Shown here: positions 56,775 through 64,000 of the stretch, piece after piece
How positions within the stretch are numbered: position 1 is the stretch's first letter
Layout of the letters: each line of letters begins with the position of its first letter
Origin: Alisma plantago-aquatica
Lineage: Eukaryota > Streptophyta > Magnoliopsida > Alismatales > Alismataceae
Reading direction: 5' to 3'
DNA: 64,000 bases
Assembly: GCA_963693085.1 (NCBI GenBank)
Contig: OY856412.1
Span: 347,506,457-347,570,456 of the forward strand
Program-made: the position numbers and the translations under genes
The notes under the pieces: model-generated
What the model saw: the letters and a program-made list of their open reading frames with translations, nothing else
What the model was told of the DNA's origin: nothing
Databases searched by the model: none

Positions 56775-57235
56775 TGATCACCACGGTCGTGGTGGGTGTG
56801 CCACGGCTGTGGTCAGGGTAGTGAGGGATGACTTTGGGGTGGTAAACACGGTCGTGGGGTGAAGGAAGTGGTGAGATGGTGGTGGCCACGGCCGTGGCGG
56901 AGTGCCACGGTCGTGGTGGGTAGCATGCACCACGGCCATGTTGGATAACACGACCGTTTTGGAGGAGTTGGAGGTGACCGTGGGGAGGGGCCACGGGCAT
57001 CTTGATCAGCATCGGCCACGGTCGTGGCGACTTGGCCACGGTCGTGGCTTTCTGGGCAAATTCCCTGTTGGCAACTGACTTTTCGCAATTAATTCCCACG
57101 ACCGTGGCAGGGTGCCACGGCCGTGTTGTCTTCACTGGCCACGGTCGTGGGCGAGCTAAGGAATTCCCTGTTGCAACCTGTTGAACTTGGCAATAAATCC
57201 ACGACCGTGGCATTGGGGCCACGGCTGTGGTGAGG
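56775..57235 (-). promoter_or_regulatory. CCACGGTCGTGG array in Tat-2 U3
   Basis: Around 15 units of a 12-bp near-palindrome (CCACGGTCGTGG, CCACGGCCGTGG, CCACGACCGTGG and close variants) are set at irregular steps of 18-60 bp. Examples start at 56780, 56801, 56887, 56905, 57017, 57036, 57097, 57115, 57139, 57198 and 57219. The CCACGGCCGTGG form is a perfect palindrome. It sits just upstream of the TATA box, as in two other Tat LTRs. Confidence 0.8.
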
Positions 57236-57528
57236 CTTGACTTCTTGATTTTTCTTCTTACTTTGTCAATTTCGGATGTCTTTGCTCGGGGATGATTCTT
57301 GGCCACTGGAGGTAGGTTGAGGGAGACTTTGGGGCCTTCTTTGGATCCCTCCTTCTCTCTCTTCCATCTAAGCATGGTCCAAGTACCTGAAAAACAGTGC
57401 ACAGAACATCCATAAGCATATTTGGAATGATAATCATATTGGGGAGAATAACATGTAATTATAATGCATTTGAATGTGATAAAAGTACAAAATGACACAA
57501 GATACAGCCCTAGAATAGGGTTGGATCA

Positions 57529-57541
57529 CCACCCCAAACTT
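57529..57541 (-). promoter_or_regulatory. Polypurine tract of Tat-2
   Basis: Minus strand AAGTTTGGGGTGG immediately before the LTR start TGATCC. Similar tracts lie further upstream at about 58144 and 58880. Confidence 0.65.
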
Positions 57542-59034
57542 GAAACATACTTGTCCTCAAGTATGCTCCAACTCAATCTCTTTTCCATTTTCCACAATCA
57601 AAAGAAATGACAAATGCAATATGATGGGCGACAAATGCTAAATGGGATCAATGGTGACTAGGTACATGCAAATCACTTCCCTCCTCTTCTACTTTCACAA
57701 ACCAACCATGAAGAGAGCACAAAGCACATGAACTTTGCATATAATGCATGGATTGCACAAGTTATCAATATCTCATCCATAAGGTTCCAGGTAGACCGTT
57801 TCATGATGATGTTAATCGTCGATGACTAGGAGTGTTGTTTCACCTTCATGCGTTCAACCTTATGTTTCAAGTTATGCCAAATGACCCACATGGCTGCGGA
57901 AAATGGATAAGGTGATCTAGGTTTGAAGTTTCCTAGCTCAATGGGTATAAAAGTGGAAGAAAGGGATGCGGTAAGATTTTTGGAGTGTTTTTACACACTC
58001 ATCTTTTCTTTATTTGAATGCTCTTAAACAAGAGCATCCTTTTATTTTATTTTGTTTTTCTTTTTCTTTTCTTTTCTTTTTCTTGCCCTTGGTGTAGATA
58101 GGGCATATGGTGGATAGAGTGAAGCGAGGAGATAAAGATGTGGCCACCCCAAACTTTTGGAGGTGGCCACAGCTAATATGTGCACTTTGGCATCTTTTTA
58201 TGAGGCGGAGAGGTATGAAGATGATGAAAGAGTGGTCGGGTCAAAGAGGGGTCACTTGGCATGATCTTCCACATAAGGTCTCCTGCATGAAAACTAGTCC
58301 GACACTTCACCATAGATATCACATCACATGAATGAACCAAATGAAATCCATATATCAATCAAGTAACTCCACAAACATTAAACGCTCTATGCTTGCTCGG
58401 ATCATAATTCAATCAAACCAACACATTCCCAAGGGAGGTGACGAGCATGTAAGAAGTCACTCGTTGATACCACATAGCATTTCATCATAGCATATCATCT
58501 TGTATTTGTCAAAGATAAGAAATTTCATTCAATATGGTAAAGATTGAGTCAAAACACGCTTTTTGGACAAGAAACATCAAATCTGGGCAAAATTGGCCAA
58601 AAATGTGTCAAATTGCACTAAATCACATTCAAACACAATTTTAGGTAAAAAGTAAGTAAATCCTAGCTAAAACATGCAAAATTTAGCAGAAAACTACATG
58701 AGATGCAATGCATGGCTGAAAAAGCAAAAATTTTGAAAAATTACTCAAAACTGCAGAAATCAACTACATGCCATGTAAAGATGCAATGAAAAGAACAAAA
58801 ACAATAAAACTAAACTAGATGGCAGAGGTGATATCAAAATGACAAAAATAGAGAGATCGGGTGATGCGTACTGCCCTACCCACCCCAAACTTTAGAATCA
58901 TGTTGTCCTCAGCATGAAACTATAGCTTAGGGGAGATAGGGGAAGTGTCATGGTTGCGGTGGCTGGAGGTGGAAGACGAAAGAATGAGGGGGGTCGTGTT
59001 TGGACGCTTAAAAGTATTTTTTTTTCTGAACCGG

Positions 59035-59265
59035 GTTCGGCCACGGTCGTGGCCTGTCGTCTTCAAAACGGCCGTGGTGAGGACCATGGTCGTGGGCAGT
59101 TTCCTTCACCACGGTCGTGGGCAACAAGCCACAGTCGTGGCCGTTTTTCAAGACAACCTGTAACTTTGGTCAATTTGCAGCAATAATTCCCACGGCCGTG
59201 GCCGTAGCCCACGGTCGTGCTTGGCCACATCCACCACGGTCGTGGTCGAGCTCCACGGCCATGTT
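59035..59265 (-). repeat. Second CCACGGTCGTGG array, after pol
   Basis: Nine or so units of the same 12-bp motif as in the LTR (for example near 59040, 59081, 59107, 59129, 59190, 59208, 59232 and 59251). It lies outside the LTR, between pol and the outermost polypurine-like tract. Confidence 0.75.
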
Positions 59266-59564
59266 GGGTTTGTCTCCTCAGCTTTCAAACTTTAAAACTT
59301 GAATTTTCTATTTTATTTGTTCTTTGGCCACAAATCTTCTTGAACGACCTTGACTTAACTTCTAGATCCTCTCTCTCTAATGTCTATCACATGCCATCAT
59401 CAAAACTCAACCAAAAACTGTAAAGCACAAGTGTGTGTGTGTATTTGTGTAAAACAAAACTAAAGTATCAAAAGAATGGTTCGAGAATCTCAAACCACAT
59501 GGGTTGCCTCCCACTAGCGCTAAATTTAACGCCTTCATCCAGGCTTATTGATTGTTGGACTTTT

Positions 59565-60484
59565 TCACTTTTTCGGAATCTTCAAAAGATCCTTGTAGTA
59601 AATCCCTTTCTCATCCTCGTCCAAGAATTCTTCTTCCTCGGATTCTTCTTCTATAAGCATTACGATATCAAAATCTTGGTTGGCCTTGTCCGGGCCGACC
59701 TCAACAATAGATTTCATCCTTTTTCCATTAATAGTGAATTCCTTAGCTCCTTCTTTTGCACAAATGATCACTGCCCCTGATGGGTACACCTTTTGACAAG
59801 GTAAGGACCTTCCCATCTAGAACGAAGCTTTCTGGGAAAGAACTTCATTCTTGAATTGTATAGCCATACCCATTTGCCGGGCTCAAACTCTTTCTTCTTT
59901 ATGATCTTGTCATGTAGAAACTTGGTTCTTTCCTTATAGCTCTTTGACATTTCATATGCCTCATGCCGCATTTCTTCTAGCCCATGCAATTGAAACTTTC
60001 TTTTCATTCTGGATTTCTCTTCATCGAAGTCCATCATCTTCAAGGCCCACAATGCCTTGTGCTGCATCTCAACCGGCAAATGGAAACTCTTACCATAGAC
60101 AAGCTTGAACGGTGTAGTGCCAATCGGGGCTTTGTATGCAGTCCTATATGCCCATAAAGCTTCATTGAGGCGAAGTGACCAATCCTTGCGGTCCGGTCGC
60201 ACCGTCTTCTCCAAAATGAGCTTTATCTCCCAGTTTGCCAACTCAACTTGACCACTCGTTTGAGGGTGGTAAGGAGTAGCTACACGATGGTTCACTCCAT
60301 GTCTCTTTAGCAGCCCTTCAAAGGTGCGGTGGATGAAATGACTCCCGCCATCACTAATCATAGCCCTTGGGACACCAAAACGGCTAAAGATGTTGGATTT
60401 TACGAAATCACACACCACCTTATGATCATTTGTCCTTGTTGCCACAGCCTCAATCCATTTTGATACATAGTCTACGGCGACCAA
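59565..60484 (-). pseudogene. Tat-2 integrase core and C-terminus
   Basis: The open piece from 60484 reads [20 protein letters not shown], then [20 protein letters not shown] (core Asp-rich motif) and [20 protein letters not shown] (core Glu), with [20 protein letters not shown] and the C-terminal [18 protein letters not shown] one-base change near 59797 moves the last part to another frame, where [20 protein letters not shown] and an acidic tail end at 59565. It joins the upstream 713-codon frame after a second shift at about 60507-60512. Integrase inserts the cDNA. Confidence 0.9.
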
Positions 60485-62613
60485 GATGTAGACATACCCG
60501 AAAGAAGGGGGGAAGGACCCATAAAGTCAATCCCCCAAACATCAAACACTTCTACCACAAGAATAGGTGATAGAGGCATCATGTCCCTCTTTGAGATGGT
60601 GCCCACTTTTTGGCACTTAAAGCAGCCCTTGCAAAAGTCATGAGCATCTTTGAACAAAGTCGGCCAATAGAATCCACATTGAAGAACTTTGGCGGCCGTG
60701 CGTTTCCCTCCAAAATGGCCTCCACACACTCCGGAATGGCACATAGTTAAGACTTCTTTCTGCTCCATCTCCGGAATGCATCTCCTGATGAGTTGGTATG
60801 GGCAATACTTAAAGAGGTGAGGGTCATCCCAAATGTAGTTCTTTACCATAGCAGACAATCTCTTGCTTTCCTCTCTTGTCCACATGCTCGGTATCCTCCC
60901 ACTGGCTAGGAAATTCGCTATGTGCTTGTACCATGGCTTTTGGGAAGATGAGATCAAGAGTAGTTGTTCATGTGGCATTGTCTCTTTGATTGGACTTGTC
61001 ATATCAAAAGGTCCATCAAGGCGAGAGAGATGATCTGCAGTACTATTTTCTATTCCTTTCTTATCCACAATTTCTATGTCAAATTCTTGGAGCAACAAAA
61101 TCCATCGGATCAACCTTGGTTTTGAGTCTTTCTTGGCCATGAGATACTTCAACGCAGCATGGTCCGTGTAAATTGTCACTTTGTTTTGCAAGAGATACAG
61201 CCGGAACTTGTCAAGAGCGAAGATCACCGCAAGCAACTCCTTCTCGGTAGTCGTATAGTTTCTTTGAGCATCGTCTAATGTTTTGCTTGCATAATAGATA
61301 GCATGAGGAATTCGGCCAATGCGTTGACCCAGCACAGCCCCCACCGCCATATCGGATGCATCCATCATGATCTCAAACGGCAAAGAGAAATCTGGGGGCT
61401 GCATGATAGGAGCAGAAATAAGCCTTTCTTTCAGATGATTGAAGGCTTCAACACATTTGTCATCAAACTGAAATTCGACATCTTTCTCAAGTAATCGACA
61501 TAGTGGTCTTGAGATTTTTCTAAAGTCCTTGATAAAGCGACAGTAGAAACCTGCATGTCCCAAGAAAGATCGAACATGTCTTACGGTGGAAGGAAGGTTG
61601 AGTGTGGAAATAAGGCCCACCTTGGCCTTGTCAACTTCAATCCCATCTTTAGAAACTCGGTGTCCCAGAACTATACCCTCAGGTACCATGAAATGGCTCT
61701 TTTCCCAAGATAGAACTAAGCAAACTTTCACACATCTTTCCAGAACAATAGCTAGATGTAGCAAGCACTCATCAAAGGTTTTCCCGAAAACTGAAAAATC
61801 ATCCATGAAAACTTCAAGTGACGAATCAAGCATGTTAGCAAAGATTGAGGTTACACATCTCTGGAAAGTGGAAGGGGCATTGCACAATCCAAATGGCATT
61901 CTACGGTAGGCAAATGTACCGCTTGGACAAGTGAATGTCGTCTTTTCCTGATCCGCCGGATGCACAGCAATCTGAAAATATCCTGAGTATCCGTCAAGAA
62001 AACAGTAGAAGCTCTGCCCAGCCAATCTCTCTAAAATCTGATCAAGAAATGGAAGTGGGTAGTGATCCTTCTTTGTCTTTTCATTGAGATTCCGATAATC
62101 AACGCACATTCTCCACCTGGATTGCTCTCTCACCGGCATAAGCTCACCATCAACATTTTCTGCAACCGTAATCCCGCCCTTCTTGGGCACAACTTGGATG
62201 GGACTCACCCACGTACGGTCAGAAATGGAATAGATGATCCCTGCATCAAGCAACTTTACAACCTCTTGAGTTACAACGTCCTTCAACTTTGGATTTAGCC
62301 TTCTTTGCATTTGTCGGGTCGGTTTCGCATCTTCTTCTAAGTATATACGATGCACACAAATGGAGGGGTCAATCCCTCTCAAGTCAGCAATAGACCATCC
62401 AATGGCTTGGATGTTCTTCCTCAAGACTTCCATCAAGGCATCTTCTTGCTCAGGAGAGAGAATGGAGGAAATGATCACCGGGAGGGTGTCATTTGAGCCA
62501 AGGAAAGCGTACTTCAATCCTTCAGGAAGTTTCTTCAACTCAAGAACGGGGGGTGCTTCAAGGGAGTTCTTCAAAGGTGCAGAAATAGAAGGGAGGTCCT
62601 GACTTGCAGCCAC
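60472..62613 (-). CDS. pol: Tat-2 pol: reverse transcriptase, RNase H, integrase N-terminus
   Basis: A 713-codon open frame. RT is at about residues 95-300: [49 protein letters not shown] block and the catalytic [10 protein letters not shown] (FMDD at 61799-61810; plant Athila/Tat elements commonly have FMDD or FVDD). RNase H at about 390-530 starts with [20 protein letters not shown] and includes [20 protein letters not shown]. The integrase zinc finger H-H-C-C lies at about 630-690 ([31 protein letters not shown]). The frame ends early because of a one-base change in the G-run at 60507-60512 (plus strand). The true polyprotein starts upstream, in gag; the first Met here is only an internal codon. 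Confidence 0.93.
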   Translation of the reverse strand: MAASQDLPSISAPLKNSLEAPPVLELKKLPEGLKYAFLGSNDTLPVIISSILSPEQEDALMEVLRKNIQAIGWSIADLRGIDPSICVHRIYLEEDAKPTRQMQRRLNPKLKDVVTQEVVKLLDAGIIYSISDRTWVSPIQVVPKKGGITVAENVDGELMPVREQSRWRMCVDYRNLNEKTKKDHYPLPFLDQILERLAGQSFYCFLDGYSGYFQIAVHPADQEKTTFTCPSGTFAYRRMPFGLCNAPSTFQRCVTSIFANMLDSSLEVFMDDFSVFGKTFDECLLHLAIVLERCVKVCLVLSWEKSHFMVPEGIVLGHRVSKDGIEVDKAKVGLISTLNLPSTVRHVRSFLGHAGFYCRFIKDFRKISRPLCRLLEKDVEFQFDDKCVEAFNHLKERLISAPIMQPPDFSLPFEIMMDASDMAVGAVLGQRIGRIPHAIYYASKTLDDAQRNYTTTEKELLAVIFALDKFRLYLLQNKVTIYTDHAALKYLMAKKDSKPRLIRWILLLQEFDIEIVDKKGIENSTADHLSRLDGPFDMTSPIKETMPHEQLLLISSSQKPWYKHIANFLASGRIPSMWTREESKRLSAMVKNYIWDDPHLFKYCPYQLIRRCIPEMEQKEVLTMCHSGVCGGHFGGKRTAAKVLQCGFYWPTLFKDAHDFCKGCFKCQKVGTISKRDMMPLSPILVVEVFDVWGIDFMGPSPLLSGMSTSWSP

Positions 62614-63605
62614 TAAGGCTAGCTCACACTCTTCATCATCTTCATCATCATCGTCAGGGAACTCAACAATTGGTTCATACCTCTACCTTGGGTGGCAGTC
62701 TCAATCCATGTAGGTAGGAACTCTTCAACAATCTCATCTAGGCATTCCACCAAATAACAATCTTCCTCGGTGGCCCCTATCACTTCGGCTGTAGTAGAAG
62801 ACTTGAAGATGTTCAACCTGATCTTCATGTGCATGAATGTAACATACATGGTCCCTGTCCTCACATGGATCACGGCATCAGCTGTGGCTAAGAAAGGTCT
62901 CCCCAAGATGATTGGTACCTTTCTAGCCTCTTTTTCCATATCAAGAATGATAAAATCGGTTGCGAAGAAGGCAGAGGTATCCTCGTCAAGACGGACCAGC
63001 ACATCATCCACACGCCCTCTAGGCGTCTTCACAGATCGGTCGGCCAACTGTAGAGTGCAATGGGCTGGCCTCTACTCCCCCATTTGGAGCTCAGCAAACA
63101 GATCATACAGCATCAAGTTTACGCTAGACCCCAAGTCAAGAAGAGCCTGGTCTATGCGATGTGCCCTGATGTAGCATGAGATGATGGGAGCGCTGGAGTC
63201 TTTTCTTTTCCGGTGGATGGTGTGTTGGAGAATGGAGCTCACTTGCTCAGTGAGCTTGATCTTCTTAGGCGTCCTCCCTGTTGTCTTTCTTTTGAAGGTG
63301 CACAATTTTTTAAGGAACTTTGCATAGGACGGAATTTGCTTGACTGCATCTAGAAGAGGTACGTTGATTTTCACTTGCTTGAAGATCTCCAAAATATCAT
63401 CCGCATGCTTCTTCTTTTTCTTTGCAACAGAAGGCTCCTCAAGTGCATCAGGATATGGTGGGAGTTGGGAACCCAATCGGTCCAAATCAACAGTATCATC
63501 CACTGGTATCACTGGAATCACAGTATCACGGCTCGGTATCATAGTATCAATGCTCGGCGTCACGGTATCAACACTGCCTCTTATCACAGTATCATCAATC
63601 TGCAT
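62614..63605 (-). pseudogene. Tat-2 aspartic protease and gag-protease linker
   Basis: The piece from 63605 to 63072 has an odd run of ID(D/T)TVI-like repeats, then ILEIFKQVKINVPLLDAVKQ, IPSYAKFLKKLCTFKRK and RIDQALLDLGSSVNLMLYDL with the catalytic DLGSS. A single TAG at about 63070 breaks it; the same frame goes on with HCTLQLADRSVKTPRGRVDD, FIILDMEKEARKVPIILGRP and VTFMHMKIRLNIFKSST. Near 62680 a shift moves to the pol frame through an acidic Asp/Glu run. The product would process the polyprotein. Confidence 0.88.
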
Positions 63606-64000
63606 CTTAGTATCAACCTGCTATGCCTCAGTGTCATCTCTGCCAACAACTGTACCATGGGGGTTCTCCAAAGTCCTACCACTCCTCAACGTAGTCACAG
63701 CCTTCACATGCTCATGGGTGGTAGAAGAGGGAGCTTGTGGAGTTGGATGTGGCTGTTGGGGTGGTGGAGGCCTTTGGTGAGGGGAGTTGGGATTTTGAAG
63801 GATGAATTGTGGTTGCGGTTGTTGTTGTGGTGGGGGTGATATTGTGGAGGTGGTTGTTGGTAAGTGTGAGGTGGGGGTGCAGCATATTGATAATTGAGCG
63901 GCGCTTGAGGAGATGGAGGAGCATAGGGGTTTGGTGGGTCTTGGTAAGATGGTGGAACATAAGCACTCGAAGTGTTCCCTAGAAAAACCCCATCATTGTT
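63606..64000 (-). pseudogene. Tat-2 gag C-terminal tail, cut by window end
   Basis: From 64000 on minus the frame is rich in Pro, Gln, Tyr and Asn (SAYVPPSYQDPPNPYAPPSP; HTYQQPPPQYHPHHNNN), like the Tat+ gag tail at 20390-20538. A frame change near 63720 leads to VKAVTTLRSGRTLENP, then a TAG at about 63621. The gag core is beyond the window. Confidence 0.75.

Larger units (their letters stand above)
48442..57528 (-). repeat. 3' LTR of Tat-2, split by a CACTA transposon
   Basis: The LTR is 48442-49663 plus 56490-57528, about 2.26 kb without the insertion. On minus it starts TGATCCAACCC at 57528 right after the tract AAGTTTGGGGTGG. A motif array (56775-57235), a TATA box (56709-56715) and the block with cgtacgcttgcggg (about 48475) occur in the order seen in the other Tat LTRs. 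A 268-codon open frame in 56692-57498 runs through the array and is not a gene. Confidence 0.75.
57529..59564 (-). other. Tat-2 3' non-coding region
   Basis: No gene is seen between the pol stop and the LTR. The region holds extra polypurine-like tracts at 58144-58158 and 58880-58895, a T/C-rich run at 58035-58085, and a second palindromic array at 59035-59265. The sequence right after pol, gcgctagtgggaggcaaccca on minus, is a mark shared with Tat+. Confidence 0.7.
48442..64000 (-). mobile_element. Tat-2: Athila/Tat-type gypsy element, minus strand, runs off window
   Basis: Read on minus from the window end: gag tail, protease, RT, RNase H, integrase, non-coding 3' region, polypurine tract and 3' LTR. 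The LTR carries a complete CACTA insertion. Gag start and 5' LTR lie beyond 64000. Pol is open over 713 codons and has only a handful of lesions, the best state of any retrotransposon in the window. The left edge is a join with LINE-2, taken at TGAGTCTA; whether this is the true LTR end or a truncation is unclear, as the Tat+ LTR seems to run about 100 bp further. Confidence 0.85.

Noticed and set aside
56775..57235. Array looks like a repeat-spacer locus (CRISPR-like)
   Set aside because: Units are only 12 bp, vary in sequence, have irregular spacing and lie in a plant LTR; no cas gene is present.
56692..57498. A 268-codon open frame on the minus strand
   Set aside because: It runs through the palindromic CCACGGTCGTGG array and the TATA region of the Tat-2 LTR; its Arg/Pro/Trp-rich repeats come from the motif, and other frames there are also open.
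58945..59423. Overlapping open frames on plus
   Set aside because: They are produced by the second GC-rich palindromic array and have no domain; pol of Tat-2 ends just to the right on the other strand.
1..64000. A host protein-coding gene, tRNA or rRNA in the window
   Set aside because: I looked on both strands and found no exon set, conserved RNA gene or plastid/mitochondrial insert; every domain seen belongs to a transposable element.

Overview
The window is plant nuclear DNA from a repeat-rich, probably pericentromeric or intergenic, part of an angiosperm genome. I found no host gene, rRNA, tRNA or CRISPR array. Almost everything that can be identified is a transposable element or a fragment of one. 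The basis for 'flowering plant' is the combination of Ty1/copia and Ty3/gypsy (chromovirus and Athila/Tat-type) retrotransposons, L1-type LINEs with DUF4283/zinc-knuckle ORF1 and zf-RVT ORF2, and a CACTA element carrying a Ulp1-type protease gene. Species cannot be told from the sequence.

Layout. 1-2640: no gene, possibly a minus-strand LTR. 2660-8432: decayed Ty1/copia element 'A1' (+) with a 1.9-kb 3' LTR. 8433-11470: chromovirus fragments (integrase end and LTR on +, a gag scrap on -). 11480-15267: a minus-strand Athila/Tat-type element ('Tat-1') reduced to LTR, 3' non-coding region and integrase C-terminus. 15271-17262: minus-strand chromovirus RNase H-integrase-chromodomain. 17263-23780: plus-strand Tat-type element ('Tat+') with LTR, primer-binding site, gag, protease and a third ORF, but no reverse transcriptase, RNase H or integrase. 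23790-27813: a second copia family ('B'). 27816-31027: a second copy of family A ('A2'). 31028-34870: no gene. 34888-39672: a full-length minus-strand LINE ('LINE-1') between 17-bp target-site duplications. 40045-40909: a Tat protease fragment cut by a copia LTR (40910-42541, minus). 43750-48441: plus-strand LINE ('LINE-2'). 48442-64000 and beyond: a minus-strand Tat-type element ('Tat-2') with the best preserved pol in the window; its LTR is interrupted by a complete 6.8-kb CACTA transposon (49664-56486) flanked by an AGC duplication.

Points that stand out: (i) LTRs of four families (Tat, copia A, the copia LTR at 40910 and the chromovirus LTR at 9406) all have arrays of short GC-containing, often palindromic motifs just upstream of their TATA box; (ii) the CACTA element has a spliced gene joining a plant-transposase-type region to a C48 (Ulp1) protease with its catalytic residues in place, but no recognisable TNP2 DDE transposase; (iii) its first intron holds 2.8 tandem copies of a 449-bp unit, each a large near-perfect hairpin; (iv) the Tat elements carry three polypurine-like tracts in the 3' region, and the two nearest the LTR are spaced alike in two copies. 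Nesting gives a partial order of events: Tat-2 before CACTA, and the Tat fragment at 40 kb before the copia LTR.
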